A DNA stretch of 49,009 bases from DASYAE01 sp036501535. GTDB taxonomy: Bacteria; Actinomycetota; Actinomycetes; Streptomycetales; Catenulisporaceae. The stretch is taken from the NCBI GenBank assembly GCA_036501535.1, contig DASYAE010000024.1:1-49009 (forward strand), in the 5' to 3' direction. The translations under genes and the position numbers were made by a program. Shown here in pieces: positions 33,836 to 42,387 of this stretch (position 1 is its first letter; each line of letters begins with the position of its first letter). The notes beneath the pieces were generated by a model. It was not told where the DNA came from. It saw nothing but the letters and a program-made list of their open reading frames with translations, and searched no databases.

Positions 33836-34648
33836 ATGGAAGTAAACCTGCTCGGCCCCCTGGTGGTCGAGGAGCAGAGTATGTCGATTGTGCCCACCGC
33901 ACGCAAGCCGCGGCAGGTGCTGGCGCTGCTCGCGCTGAACGCGGACCGGATCGTCACGGTACCGACGCTGATGGAGGAGATCTGGGGCGACGCGATCCCG
34001 CGCAGCGCGGCCACGACGCTGCAGACCTACATCCTGCAGCTGCGCCGGATGATCGCCGCGGCGCTGTGCGTGGACCCCGAGCGCGAGGCGAAGGACGTCC
34101 TGGTCACCAAATACGGGGGCTACATGCTCCAGGTGCGCCCCGGACGCAGCGACGCCGAGGAGTTCACCCGGCTGGCCGCGGCCGGCCGCACCGCCGCCGA
34201 GGCGGGCGACGACGAGGGCGCCTCCGACCTGCTCACCCGCGGGCTGAACCTGTGGCGCGGCGCCGCGCTGGTGGACGTGTGGACCGGCCGGGTGCTCGAG
34301 CTCGAGGTGCTCGCGCTGGAAGAGGCCCGGATGAGCGCGCTGGAGCGGCGGATCGAGGCGGACCTGCGGCTCGGCCGGCACAGCGAGCTGCTCGGCGAGC
34401 TGCGCGTCCTGGCCGCCCAGCACCCGATGCACGAGAACCTGTGCGTTCAGCTGATGCTGGCGCTGTACCGGTCCGGGCACGTGGGGCGGGCGCTCGAGTC
34501 GTTCCAGGCGCTGCGCCGCACGCTCGCCGACGAGCTGGGCATCGAGCCGAGCGCGCGGGTGCAGCGGGTCCAGCACGCGATCCTGTGCGCCGACCCCTCG
34601 CTGGACCGCGCCGAGGACCGCCGCACGGACTTCCTCGCGCGGACGTAG
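33836..34648 (+). CDS. SARP-family transcriptional activator
   Basis: The ATG at 33836 follows AGGAAGGAG by 7 bases and is preferred over longer in-frame readings. The 270-aa protein has an OmpR-type winged-helix DNA-binding domain (about 1-95: EVNLLGPLVVEE, RQVLALLALNADRIVTVPTLMEEIWGD, ATTLQTYILQLRRMI). A bacterial transcriptional activation domain follows (about 100-255: AEEFTRLAAAGRTAAEAGDD, LWRGAALVDVWTGRVLELEV, QHPMHENLCVQLMLALYRSGHVGRALESFQALRRTLADELGIEPS). It is the size of pathway-specific activators such as ActII-ORF4. It sits between the TOMM cassette and the polyketide genes, divergent from the former, so it may control both. Confidence 0.95.
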   Translation: MEVNLLGPLVVEEQSMSIVPTARKPRQVLALLALNADRIVTVPTLMEEIWGDAIPRSAATTLQTYILQLRRMIAAALCVDPEREAKDVLVTKYGGYMLQVRPGRSDAEEFTRLAAAGRTAAEAGDDEGASDLLTRGLNLWRGAALVDVWTGRVLELEVLALEEARMSALERRIEADLRLGRHSELLGELRVLAAQHPMHENLCVQLMLALYRSGHVGRALESFQALRRTLADELGIEPSARVQRVQHAILCADPSLDRAEDRRTDFLART

Positions 34649-34661
34649 GCGGCGCGCCGAT

Positions 34662-34689
34662 CCGTTGCTGGGTGCGGGCCCGGCAACGG
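34662..34689 (+). terminator. Stem-loop after the SARP gene
   Basis: CCGTTGCTGGG (34662-34672) pairs with CCCGGCAACGG (34679-34689) with one G-U wobble and a 6-base loop, 13 bp after the SARP stop. There is no T-tract, which is common for actinobacterial terminators. Confidence 0.55.
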
Positions 34690-34834
34690 TCGAGGCGCCC
34701 GGCCGGCCTCAGCGCGATGTCCAGCGGCGTTCGAGCACTGCCGCGGACACTGGCGCGACAGCCTCGGTGGTCGATCCTGGATACGCACTGCCGACGCATG
34801 GGCGCAATCGGCATGCGGACGAAGGGAAACCGCT

Positions 34835-35779
34835 GTGGTCACCCACCACACCAGGCAAGAGACCCTGGTGACAGCTGAAGCAGAGGGCATATACGCCCTC
34901 GTGGCGGACGCCACCCGCTGGCCGCACATGTTCCGCCGGATCGTGCACGTCGACGTGCTGCACGACGACGGGACCGAGCAGCTGCTGCGGGTCTGGCACA
35001 TCGCCCGCGGGGACGTGCGCGACTGCATGGTGCGCCGCCGGCTCGATCCCGGCGCGCGCAGCATCTCCTACGAGCAGGTCGTCACCCGGCCGCCGGTGGC
35101 CGCGATGTCCGCGCGCTGGACCGTGCAGAGCGCCGGCCCGCGCACGAGCCGGCTGGCGCTGACCCATCTCTACGAGGTGGTCGGCGACGACGCCGACGGG
35201 GCGAGCTGGATCGACGGCGCGCTGAGCCGGTGCGCCACCGCGGATCTGGCCTCGATCAAGCGGCACGCGGAGGCGAACGCGGCGACCGCCGGCACCTATC
35301 TCTCGTTCTGCGACGCAGAAGTCATCCACGGCTCCGCGACGAGCGTGTTCGACTTCGTGTCGAACGTGGACGCGTGGACCGAGAAGCTCCCGCACGTCGG
35401 CCGGCTGAAGCTGACCGAGCGCACCGCCGGCGTCCAGCACATCGAGGCCAGCGTGTTCGCCCCGGACGGCTCGGTGCACGCCACCACCGCGGTCCGCCTG
35501 TGCTTCCCCGAGCGCGGCTCCATCTACTACAAGCAGCTGCGCACCTCGGCGCCGATCGCGGCGCACACCGGCCGGTGGGAGTTCGCCGAGAGCGACGGCA
35601 CCGTCATCGCACGGTCCTGGCACACGGTCACGCTCGACGTCGAGGGCCTGCGCGCCGAGCTCGGCCCGGAGCTGACGACCGTCCAGCTGCGCGCGAAGGT
35701 CCGCCACGCGCTCGGCACCGACAGCCTGATGACGCTGCGCCGGGCGAAGGACTTCATCGAGGGGAGCCGCAGTGTCTGA
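34835..35779 (+). CDS. Aromatase/cyclase, didomain SRPBCC type
   Basis: This 314-aa protein starts at a GTG with GAAGGGAA 6 bases upstream. It consists of two START/SRPBCC (Bet v1-like) halves. The first (about 1-150) begins EAEGIYALVADATRWPHMFRRI. The second (about 155-310) begins SATSVFDFVSNVDAWTEKLPHV and includes HTGRWEFAESDG and ARSWHTVTLD. This is the standard didomain ARO/CYC of type II polyketide pathways, which folds and aromatises the first ring of the ACP-bound chain. Its 3' end overlaps the AccE-like gene by 8 bp. A second paralogue lies at 38973-39923; having two such enzymes suggests they act on different rings or one is a fidelity partner. Confidence 0.93.
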   Translation: MVTHHTRQETLVTAEAEGIYALVADATRWPHMFRRIVHVDVLHDDGTEQLLRVWHIARGDVRDCMVRRRLDPGARSISYEQVVTRPPVAAMSARWTVQSAGPRTSRLALTHLYEVVGDDADGASWIDGALSRCATADLASIKRHAEANAATAGTYLSFCDAEVIHGSATSVFDFVSNVDAWTEKLPHVGRLKLTERTAGVQHIEASVFAPDGSVHATTAVRLCFPERGSIYYKQLRTSAPIAAHTGRWEFAESDGTVIARSWHTVTLDVEGLRAELGPELTTVQLRAKVRHALGTDSLMTLRRAKDFIEGSRSV

Positions 35780-36017
35780 GCAGGCGGTGTCTGACCATGC
35801 GGTGTCTGATCAGGCCGGGACGGCTGTGTCGCAGCTCTCGCAGATCGTGGTGCTGCGCGGGGAACCGGCCGAGGCCGAGCTCGCGGCCCTGATAGCCGTG
35901 CTGATGGCGCGGCGCGCGACGGGGGACGGCGGGGATCCGCGCGACGGGGCGCGCGGGCTGGAACCGGCGCGGTGGAGGCCGCCCGGCTACGCGGCGGCGA
36001 ACTCCTGGCGGACCTGA
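35772..36017 (+). CDS. Acyl-CoA carboxylase epsilon-like subunit
   Basis: This 81-aa protein starts at a GTG overlapping the aromatase stop. After a short Ser/Gln-rich lead, it has the epsilon-subunit pattern IVVLRGEPAEAELAALIAVLMARRA and ends RWRPPGYAAANSWRT (the typical W-x4-Y...SW end). These small proteins stabilise actinobacterial acyl-CoA carboxylase complexes that make malonyl-CoA. The beta subunit is encoded nearby on the other strand (37050-38807). The biotin-carrying alpha subunit is not in the window and must come from elsewhere. Its presence in the cluster supports dedicated extender-unit supply. Confidence 0.85.
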   Translation: MSEQAVSDHAVSDQAGTAVSQLSQIVVLRGEPAEAELAALIAVLMARRATGDGGDPRDGARGLEPARWRPPGYAAANSWRT

Positions 36018-36170
36018 GCACGGCCCGCCCGGAGGACGCCGGGGTGGATCGGGGCGCGGCGACGCGCCCGGCTCCGCCGAGACCGGCCGATGGAGAACCG
36101 CCATCGGCGATGCAGTGCCGGCGACTCCGCGGCGAACCGCGGACCGGCTTGGGAATCACGAGGAATGGAT

Positions 36171-36953
36171 GTGAGCATGACTTCTCGCACTGATGCGCGG
36201 CTGGCCGGCAAGGTCGCCCTCGTCACCGGCGGCAGCCGAGGCCTCGGCGCCGAGATCGTCCGGCGTCTTGCGGCGGAGGGCGCCGATGTCGCATTCAACT
36301 ACAACACCAGCAAGGAGGGCGCCGACCTGGTCGCCGAGCAGGTGCGCGACCTCGGTCGCAAGGCCCTGGTGGTCCAGGCCGACCTGGCCGAGGCGCACGC
36401 CCCGGCAGAGCTGCTCGACTCCGCGATCGCCGAGTTCGGCAAGGTCGACATCCTGGTCAACAACGCCGCGTTGCTGCACTGGCGCCCGATCCGGGCGGCC
36501 AAGCTCGAGGACGTCGACGCGCTGCTCGCGGTCAACGCCCGCGCCCCGTTCCTCCTGGTCCAGGCCGCGGCGGACAAGCTGGCCGAGGGCGGGCGGATCA
36601 TCAACATCTCGTCCGGCGCCATCAGCATGCCGCTGCCGAACACCGGCCTCTACGGCGGCACGAAGGGCTTCGTCGAGCAGCTCACCCGCTGCGCCGCGAT
36701 CGAGCTGGGCCCGCGCAAGATCACCGTCAACGCGATCGGACCCGGCAGCTCGGAGACCGAGGCCTGGCAGCACATGCCGGAGAAGTGGCGCACGGACCTG
36801 GTGACCATGTTCCCGCTCGGCCGGGTCGGCCAGCCCACCGACACCGCGAACCTCGTCGCGTTCCTGGCCTCCGACGACGCGGACTTCATCACCGGCCAGG
36901 TGATCTACAACACCGGCGGGCAGAACGCGGCCGTCGGCCGGATCCTGCACTAG
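36171..36953 (+). CDS. SDR-family ketoreductase (FabG-like)
   Basis: The GTG at 36171 has AGGAA 5 bases upstream and is preferred; ATGs at 36165 and 36177 are alternatives. The 260-aa protein has the SDR cofactor motif VTGGSRGLGAEIV, the NNAALLHW motif, the catalytic Ser (IINISSGAIS), Tyr and Lys (LYGGTKGFVEQ) and the end motif VAFLASDDADFITGQVIYNTGG. It lies after the AccE-like gene across a 153-bp gap that holds two short stem-loops (36086-36108 and 36126-36143). A true ActIII-type C9 ketoreductase is encoded at 39969, so this one probably reduces a different position or acts in tailoring. Confidence 0.9.
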   Translation: MSMTSRTDARLAGKVALVTGGSRGLGAEIVRRLAAEGADVAFNYNTSKEGADLVAEQVRDLGRKALVVQADLAEAHAPAELLDSAIAEFGKVDILVNNAALLHWRPIRAAKLEDVDALLAVNARAPFLLVQAAADKLAEGGRIINISSGAISMPLPNTGLYGGTKGFVEQLTRCAAIELGPRKITVNAIGPGSSETEAWQHMPEKWRTDLVTMFPLGRVGQPTDTANLVAFLASDDADFITGQVIYNTGGQNAAVGRILH

Positions 36954-36967
36954 GCGCCCCGACGAGC

Positions 36968-37017
36968 CAACGAGTCAGGGCCCGCACAGCATTTGGTGTG
37001 CGGGCCCTGACTCGTTG
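36968..37017. terminator. Perfect 21-bp stem-loop between convergent genes
   Basis: CAACGAGTCAGGGCCCGCACA (36968-36988, 21 bp) is exactly repeated in reverse complement at 36997-37017, with an 8-base loop GCATTTGG. It lies between the stops of the SDR gene and the AccB-type gene. It is a clear bidirectional terminator. Confidence 0.9.
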
Positions 37018-37049
37018 TGCCGTCTCGCTGTGTCCGTGCCGTCCCCTTG

Positions 37050-38807
37050 CTACATCGGCGGGTTGCCGTGCTTGCGCTCGGGCAGGTCGGCGTGCTTGGC
37101 GCGAAGCATGTCCAGCGCCCGGATCAGCGCCGCGCGGGTGTCGCGCGGGTCGATCACGTCGTCGACCAGGCCGCGCTCGGCGGCGTAGTACGGGTGCAGC
37201 AGCTGCGACTTGTACTCGTCGATCTTGCGTGCCCGCGTCGCGTCCGGGTCGGCCGCGGCGCCGATCTCCCTGCGGAAGATGACGTTCGCCGCCGCCTCCG
37301 CGCCCATCACCGCGATCTCGTTGGTGGGCCAGGTCAGGCAGATGTCCGAGCCGACCGTCCGCGAGTCCATCACGATGTACGCGCCGCCGTAGGCCTTGCG
37401 CATCACGATCGAGATCCGCGGCACGGTGGCGTTGCAGTACGCGTACAGCAGCTTCGCGCCGTGCCGGATCATGCCGCCGTGCTCCTGGTCCACCCCGGGC
37501 AGGAAGCCGGGCACGTCGACCAGGGTGATCAGCGGGATGTTGAACGAGTCGCAGAACTGGACGAACCGGGCCGCCTTCTCGCTGGCGTGGATGTCGAGCA
37601 CCCCGGCCAGGTGGGCCGGCTGGTTCGCCACGATCCCGGCCACCTTGCCGTCCAGCCGGGCCAGCGCGCACACCACGTTCGGCGCCCAGGCCGCCTGGAC
37701 CTCCAGGTACTCGCCGTCGTCCACCACCTCCGCGATGACGTCGCGCACGTCGTACACCGCGGTCGGGTCGGCCGGCACCAGCTCGGCCAGCCGCTCGTTG
37801 CGGCGCGTCGGCGAGTCCTCGGTCGGCTCGGCCGGCGGCTGCTCCCTGTTGTTCGAGGGCAGCAGCGAGAGCAGGTAGCGCACGTCGGCGAGACAGGTCT
37901 GCTCGTCGTCGTAGGCGAAGTGGGCCACCCCGGACTTCGAGGCGTGCACGTCCGCGCCGCCGAGCCCGTCCATGGTGACCAGCGCGCCGGTCACCGTCTG
38001 GACCACGTCGGGGCCGGTGATGAACATCTGCGAGGTCTTGCGCACCATGAACACGAAGTCGGTCAGCGCGGGGGAGTAGGCCGCCCCGCCGGCGCACGGG
38101 CCCATCATCACACTGATCTGCGGGATGACCCCGGAGGCCCGGGTGTTGCGGGCGAAGATGCCGCCGTACCCGGCCAGGGCGACCACGCCCTCCTGGATCC
38201 GCGCCCCGGCCCCGTCGTTGAGCGAGACCAGCGGGGCGCCGGCCTTCTCGGCCATGTCCATGATCCGGTGGATCTTGGCCGCGTGCGCCTCGCCGAGCGC
38301 CCCGCCGAAGATCCGGAAGTCGTGCGCGTAGACGAACACCGTGCGGCCGAACACCCGGCCCCAGCCGGTGATCACGCCGTCCGTGTAAGGCCTCGACTTC
38401 TCCAGGCCGAACCCGGCGGCGCGGTGCCGGCGCAGCGGCTCGACCTCGGTGAAGGAGTCGTCGTCCAGCAGCAGGTCGATCCGCTCGCGCGCGGTCAGCT
38501 TGCCCTTGGCGTGCTGCCGCTCGGTGGCCTTCGGGTCGGGGCCGGCCAGCGCGGCGGCCTTGATCTGCGCCAACTCCTTCGTCAGCGTACTGACGGTGCG
38601 CGGCGCCGGCGCCGCGGCCGGGCTCGGCTCCGGCTCGAGCTCACGCTCGGCCGCCGGTGCCCGCTCCGGCTTCGGCTTCTGCTCCGGCTCCGGCCGCCAG
38701 GGCGCCTCGGGCACCCCGCGCTGGCCGGGCAGAACGATCGGAACGAGGAGCGGTTTCTCGCGCAGGAGCAGTCCGCTCGGATCGGCGATTGGCTCGGCTA
38801 TGGACAT
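37050..38807 (-). CDS. Acyl-CoA carboxylase beta (carboxyltransferase) subunit
   Basis: This 585-aa protein is a biotin-dependent carboxyltransferase of the PccB/AccB type. The catalytic halves contain RERIDLLLDDDSFTEVEPL, the acyl-CoA pocket LNDGAGARIQEGVVALAGYG, MMGPCAGGAAYSPALTDFVFM, the biotin side VDVPGFLPGVDQEHGGMIRHGAKLLYAY-like region, and RKAYGGAYIVMDS. It ends RKHGNPPM, as in actinobacterial homologues. Unusually, it carries an extra Pro/Glu-rich N-terminal stretch of about 75 residues (PEPEQKPKPERAPAAEREL). It would carboxylate acetyl-CoA to malonyl-CoA for the polyketide synthase together with the epsilon-like subunit at 35772 and an alpha subunit encoded elsewhere. Confidence 0.95.
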   Translation of the reverse strand: MSIAEPIADPSGLLLREKPLLVPIVLPGQRGVPEAPWRPEPEQKPKPERAPAAERELEPEPSPAAAPAPRTVSTLTKELAQIKAAALAGPDPKATERQHAKGKLTARERIDLLLDDDSFTEVEPLRRHRAAGFGLEKSRPYTDGVITGWGRVFGRTVFVYAHDFRIFGGALGEAHAAKIHRIMDMAEKAGAPLVSLNDGAGARIQEGVVALAGYGGIFARNTRASGVIPQISVMMGPCAGGAAYSPALTDFVFMVRKTSQMFITGPDVVQTVTGALVTMDGLGGADVHASKSGVAHFAYDDEQTCLADVRYLLSLLPSNNREQPPAEPTEDSPTRRNERLAELVPADPTAVYDVRDVIAEVVDDGEYLEVQAAWAPNVVCALARLDGKVAGIVANQPAHLAGVLDIHASEKAARFVQFCDSFNIPLITLVDVPGFLPGVDQEHGGMIRHGAKLLYAYCNATVPRISIVMRKAYGGAYIVMDSRTVGSDICLTWPTNEIAVMGAEAAANVIFRREIGAAADPDATRARKIDEYKSQLLHPYYAAERGLVDDVIDPRDTRAALIRALDMLRAKHADLPERKHGNPPM

Positions 38808-38946
38808 GGCGTGTCGGTCTCCCGCTGGTAGGAATGGGTCGGGGCGCCGGTCGGCTCCCCGCGGCGGTCGGCGGCGCCGATAGTGGTCGGCGCGAATCCG
38901 GCGGCGCCGGCATTGTGTGCCGTGCGCCGCCGGTCCGCCGCCGCGC

Positions 38947-38966
38947 GGCCGCGATATCCCGCGGCC
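38947..38966 (-). terminator. Stem-loop downstream of the second aromatase/cyclase
   Basis: GGCCGCG and CGCGGCC pair around ATATCC, 6 bp after the stop of the minus-strand aromatase gene. It may end or attenuate the KS-to-aromatase transcript before the carboxylase gene. Confidence 0.45.
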
Positions 38967-38972
38967 CCGCCG

Positions 38973-39923
38973 TCAGGCACCGGCCAGAGCCGGCTGCTGC
39001 TGGTCCTCGGCGAACTTCTTCGCCAGGCCCAGCGTGATCAGGCTGTTGGTGCTCAGCGCGTTGCGGACGAAGGCCATCGCGTCGGCGACCGTCTTGCCGG
39101 CGCCGAGCACGCTCTCGATGGCGTTGGGCTGGACCACGACGGTGTGCTGCGAGGACACTGCGACGCCGTCAGCGACCTCGCGCACCCGCCAGACGCCGGT
39201 GTGCGCCCTCATCAGCACCGGCACGACCACCTGCTTGTAGACGATCCGGTCGCTCGGGAAGCAGACCCGCACCGACTTGGTGGTGTGCGCCGAGCCGTCC
39301 GGGGCGACCGTGTCCATCTCCATGATCTGGACGTCGGGCTCCGGCTCGACCAGCTCCATCCGGGAGACGTGCGGCAGCCGGGCCGGCCAGTCCTGCACCC
39401 GGGCCAGGTACTCGTAGACCTGCTGCGCGTCGCCCTGCACCAGGACGGTATCCTCGAACGTCAGCTCCAGCCCGTCCCGCTCGTCCGCGGTCTCCGCCAG
39501 CTCCTTGAGATTCGCCAGCTCGGTGCGGCTGTTGCGGTCGGTCGCCTCGGCGATCCAGCGCAGCGCCTCCGGGTCGTCGTCCACGGCCCGGTAGCTGTGC
39601 TCGAGCACGACCTCGGTGCGGCCGTCGGGGAGCTCGCGCAGCACCCACGCGCCGGACATCGCGGCGATCGGGGCCTGCGAGACCTCCTGCTCGAAGGTGA
39701 TCCGCCGGCCGTCCTCGCTGTGCTCCCGGCGCGAGGTCCAGCTCTTCACCTCGTCCCCGGCCGTCGCCGTGATCCGGATCCGCTCGACGCTCCCGTCCTG
39801 CTCCACCTGCTCCACGTGGACGGTCGGGCGGAAGACCACCGGCCAGCGGCCGGCGTCGGCGATCAGGGCGCGGACTGTCTCGGCGTCCGCGGCCACGATC
39901 GTGCGGTGGCTAACATCGCTCAC
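38973..39923 (-). CDS. Aromatase/cyclase, second didomain paralogue
   Basis: This 316-aa protein starts at a GTG (39921-39923) with AAGGA 12 bases upstream. Two SRPBCC halves are seen: DAETVRALIADAGRWPVVFRPTV (about 12-34) and DAQQVYEYLARVQDWPARLPHVSRMEL (second half), then AHTGVWRVREVADGVAVSSQHTVVV. It is related to the enzyme at 34835 but clearly diverged. It follows KS-alpha, CLF, ACP and KR on the same strand, the usual position of the first-ring aromatase/cyclase, so this copy is the likelier core enzyme. Confidence 0.93.
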   Translation of the reverse strand: MSDVSHRTIVAADAETVRALIADAGRWPVVFRPTVHVEQVEQDGSVERIRITATAGDEVKSWTSRREHSEDGRRITFEQEVSQAPIAAMSGAWVLRELPDGRTEVVLEHSYRAVDDDPEALRWIAEATDRNSRTELANLKELAETADERDGLELTFEDTVLVQGDAQQVYEYLARVQDWPARLPHVSRMELVEPEPDVQIMEMDTVAPDGSAHTTKSVRVCFPSDRIVYKQVVVPVLMRAHTGVWRVREVADGVAVSSQHTVVVQPNAIESVLGAGKTVADAMAFVRNALSTNSLITLGLAKKFAEDQQQPALAGA

Positions 39924-39968
39924 GGTTGCACATCCTTGTCAGATATATCGTGTGTCACACGGGTGGGC

Positions 39969-40754
39969 TCAGTAGTTGCCCAGGCCGCCGCAGACGTTCA
40001 GGGCCTGCGCGGTGATGGATGCCGCGACGTCCGACATCAGGTAGCCGACCAGGCCGGCCACCTCCTGCGGGCTCGAGTAGCGGCCCAGCGGGATCTTGGC
40101 GTTGAACTTGGTCAGCACGGCCGACTCGTCGGTGTTCCAGATCCGCGCGTAGTTGCCGCGCACCTCCTGCGCCATCGGGGTCTCGACGTAGCCGGGGCAC
40201 ACCGCGTTGACCGTGATCCCGGTCGGCGCGAGCTCCAGGCCGAGCGCCTTGGTGAAGCCGATGACCCCGTGCTTGGACGCCGAGTACGGCGCGCCGAGCA
40301 CGACGCCCTGCTTGCCGCCGGTCGAGGCGATGTTGACGATCCGGCCGCGCTTCAGGTCGCGCATGCCGCCGAACGTCAGCGCCGCGCGGGTCATCAGGAA
40401 CACGCTGTTGAGGTTGGTGTCGATCACGTCGTACCAGGTCTCGTCGGCCAGGTTGGCGGTCACTCCGCCGCCGCTGCGGCCGGCGTTGTTGACCAGTGCG
40501 TCGACCGGTCCGTACCGGTCCACCGCGGTCTGCACGAACCGCTTGACCTCCTCGGGGGAGCGCACGTCGCAGGGCGCGCCGTCCACCTCGAGGCCGCGGC
40601 CGGCCAGCTCCTTCACCGTGGCGGCCAGCTTGTCCTCCTGGCGCGCGCAGATGAACACCTTCGTGCCGGATCCGGCCAGCAGCTCGGTCACGGCCAGGCC
40701 GATCCCGCTGGTGCCGCCGGTGACGATCGCCGTGCCGGCGCCGCCGTCGGTCAT
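39969..40754 (-). CDS. Type II PKS C9 ketoreductase (ActIII-like)
   Basis: This 261-aa protein is preceded by a strong AGGAGG. It shows the SDR motif VTGGTSGIGLAV, NNAGRSGGG, the catalytic Ser (NIASTGGKQGV) with Tyr and Lys (YSASKHGVIGFTKALGLEL), and the ActIII-type ending ITAQALNVCGGLGNY. The pattern GITVNAVCPGYVETPMAQEVR is near-diagnostic for the polyketide C9 reductases that act after or during first-ring closure. It lies between the ACP and aromatase genes. The product should therefore be a C9-reduced aromatic polyketide. Confidence 0.95.
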   Translation of the reverse strand: MTDGGAGTAIVTGGTSGIGLAVTELLAGSGTKVFICARQEDKLAATVKELAGRGLEVDGAPCDVRSPEEVKRFVQTAVDRYGPVDALVNNAGRSGGGVTANLADETWYDVIDTNLNSVFLMTRAALTFGGMRDLKRGRIVNIASTGGKQGVVLGAPYSASKHGVIGFTKALGLELAPTGITVNAVCPGYVETPMAQEVRGNYARIWNTDESAVLTKFNAKIPLGRYSSPQEVAGLVGYLMSDVAASITAQALNVCGGLGNY

Positions 40755-40795
40755 CGTTTCCTCCTGCTTGTCGTGGATGGTGGTCGGGCGCCGGC

Positions 40796-41056
40796 TCAGA
40801 CGGCGACCGCGAGCGTTTCCCGGACCCGCGCGAGCAGCAGCCGCGGGGTCTCGTCGCCGGCCGCCTCGTCGCCCAGCCTCACCTGGTACTGGCGCTGGAT
40901 CCGGCTGACCGCCTCCATCAGGGCGAGGGAGTCGTAGCCGAGGTCGGCGAAGGGGACATCGAGGATGTCCTCGCCGAGGCTGACGTTCTCGGACTGGCCG
41001 GCGCAGTCGCGCAGGACATTGACGAGATCGTCCAGAGTGAACTCGGGTGCTGCCAT
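40796..41056 (-). CDS. Type II PKS acyl carrier protein
   Basis: This 86-aa protein starts at the ATG at 41054-41056, with GAGGAG 7 bases upstream. The carrier motif FADLGYDSLALMEAVSRI carries Ser43, the phosphopantetheine attachment site. The start (EFTLDDLVNVLRDCAG) and end (RLLLARVRETLAVAV) are standard for minimal-PKS ACPs. It lies directly after the chain-length factor gene, completing the KS-alpha/CLF/ACP minimal set. No phosphopantetheinyl transferase is encoded in the window. Confidence 0.96.
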   Translation of the reverse strand: MAAPEFTLDDLVNVLRDCAGQSENVSLGEDILDVPFADLGYDSLALMEAVSRIQRQYQVRLGDEAAGDETPRLLLARVRETLAVAV

Positions 41057-41136
41057 CGGGGGTCTCCTCGATTCGGTCGTCTGCTGCGTCGGAGCGGACG
41101 TGGTCGGGTTTGCTGTCGGGGTTGCGCTCGGGTGGT

Positions 41137-42387
41137 TCACGCCGCGCCGGACCGGCCGGAGCGCAGCACCAGGGCGGCGTTGAACCCGCCGCGGCCGCGG
41201 GCCAGCACCAGCGCGGTGCGCAGGTCGGCCTCGCGGGAGACGTCGCGCACGAGGTCGAGCCCGTATTCCGGGAGCGGCTCGCGCACGCCGATCGTGGGCG
41301 GGATCACGCCGTCCCGCATCGACAGCAGCGCGGCGGCCACGTCGAGCGAGCCGGCGCCGGAGTACATCCGGCCGGTCATCGTCTTCGGCGCGGTCACCGG
41401 CACCCGGCCGGGGCCGAACACGGCGGCCAGCGCCTCGGCCTCCTGCCGGTCGCGCTGCGGCAGCCCGCTGGCGTCGGCGAAGACCACGTCGACCTCGCCG
41501 GGCTCCACCCGGGCGTCGGCCAGTGCCAGCTCGATCGCGCGGCGCAGCGACGGGGGCCGCCCGGAGCCGGGCGCCGGGTCGAAGGTCGCCGCGTAGCCGG
41601 CGAGGGAGCCGTAGACCTGCGCCCCGCGCGCCGCCGCGGCGTCCGCGTCTTCGAGCACGAGGATCGCGCCGCCCTCGCCCGGCACGTAGCCGGCCGACGC
41701 GGCGTCGAAGGGCACGTACGCGCTCTCCGGGTCCCGGCTGCGGCTCAGCTCGCCGGTGGTGTTCTGGCAGACCAGGCCCCACGGCGAGAGCGAGCCGTCC
41801 ACGCCGCCGGTGAAGACCACCTTGACGCCCTTGCGCACGTGCCGGCGGGCGTGGCCGAGCGCGTCGAGCCCGCCGGCCTGCTCGACCACGAGCACCCCGC
41901 TCGGGCCGCGCATGCCGTGCCGGATCGAGATCTGGCCGGTGTTGACCGCGTAGAACCAGGCGAACGACTGGTACGCGCTGACGTACTCAGGGCCCTGGCT
42001 CCACAGCGCCTGCAGCTCCTTCTGGGCGAACTCGAAGCCGCCGGAGCCGCTGGCGGTCACCACGCCCATCTCGAACTCGCCGACCTGCGCCAGGTCGAGC
42101 CCGGCGTCGGCCAGCGCCCAGTCCGACGCGGCCAGCGCCATCTGGGTGCTGCGGTCGGTCTGCGGCAGCAGCCGGCTGGAGAGGTGGTCGGCGGCCACGA
42201 AGTCCAGCACCTCGCCGGCCACCGGTGAAGGGTACTGGCTCGCGTCGTAGCGGGCGATCACGCCCAGGCCGCTGACGCCCTTGACGGTGGCGTTCCAGTA
42301 CTCCTCGGCGCCCAGGCCGTTCGGCGCCGCCACGCCGATCCCGGTCACCACCGGGTCCGCAGTGCTCTTGGACGGCGCAGTGCTCAT
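41137..42387 (-). CDS. Type II PKS chain-length factor (KS-beta)
   Basis: This 416-aa protein starts at the ATG at 42385-42387, overlapping the KS-alpha stop as ATGA. It is a ketosynthase-fold protein in which the catalytic Cys is replaced by Gln170 (VLVVEQAGGLDALG), the hallmark of CLF. The typical AWFYAVNTGQISIRHGMRGPSG segment precedes it. In the channel-gating helix (GGFEFAQKELQALW) the residues equivalent to actinorhodin CLF 109/112/116 read Phe118, Ala121 and Leu125. The smaller residues at the last two positions suggest a pocket longer than that for an octaketide (inference from recalled CLF studies). It forms a heterodimer with KS-alpha. Confidence 0.95.
   Translation of the reverse strand: MSTAPSKSTADPVVTGIGVAAPNGLGAEEYWNATVKGVSGLGVIARYDASQYPSPVAGEVLDFVAADHLSSRLLPQTDRSTQMALAASDWALADAGLDLAQVGEFEMGVVTASGSGGFEFAQKELQALWSQGPEYVSAYQSFAWFYAVNTGQISIRHGMRGPSGVLVVEQAGGLDALGHARRHVRKGVKVVFTGGVDGSLSPWGLVCQNTTGELSRSRDPESAYVPFDAASAGYVPGEGGAILVLEDADAAAARGAQVYGSLAGYAATFDPAPGSGRPPSLRRAIELALADARVEPGEVDVVFADASGLPQRDRQEAEALAAVFGPGRVPVTAPKTMTGRMYSGAGSLDVAAALLSMRDGVIPPTIGVREPLPEYGLDLVRDVSREADLRTALVLARGRGGFNAALVLRSGRSGAA

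Noticed and set aside
34690..34777. TCGAGGC, TCGAGCA and TCGATCC words before the first aromatase as a SARP box
   Set aside because: Spacing of about 40-41 bp is not a multiple of 11, and single words are expected by chance.
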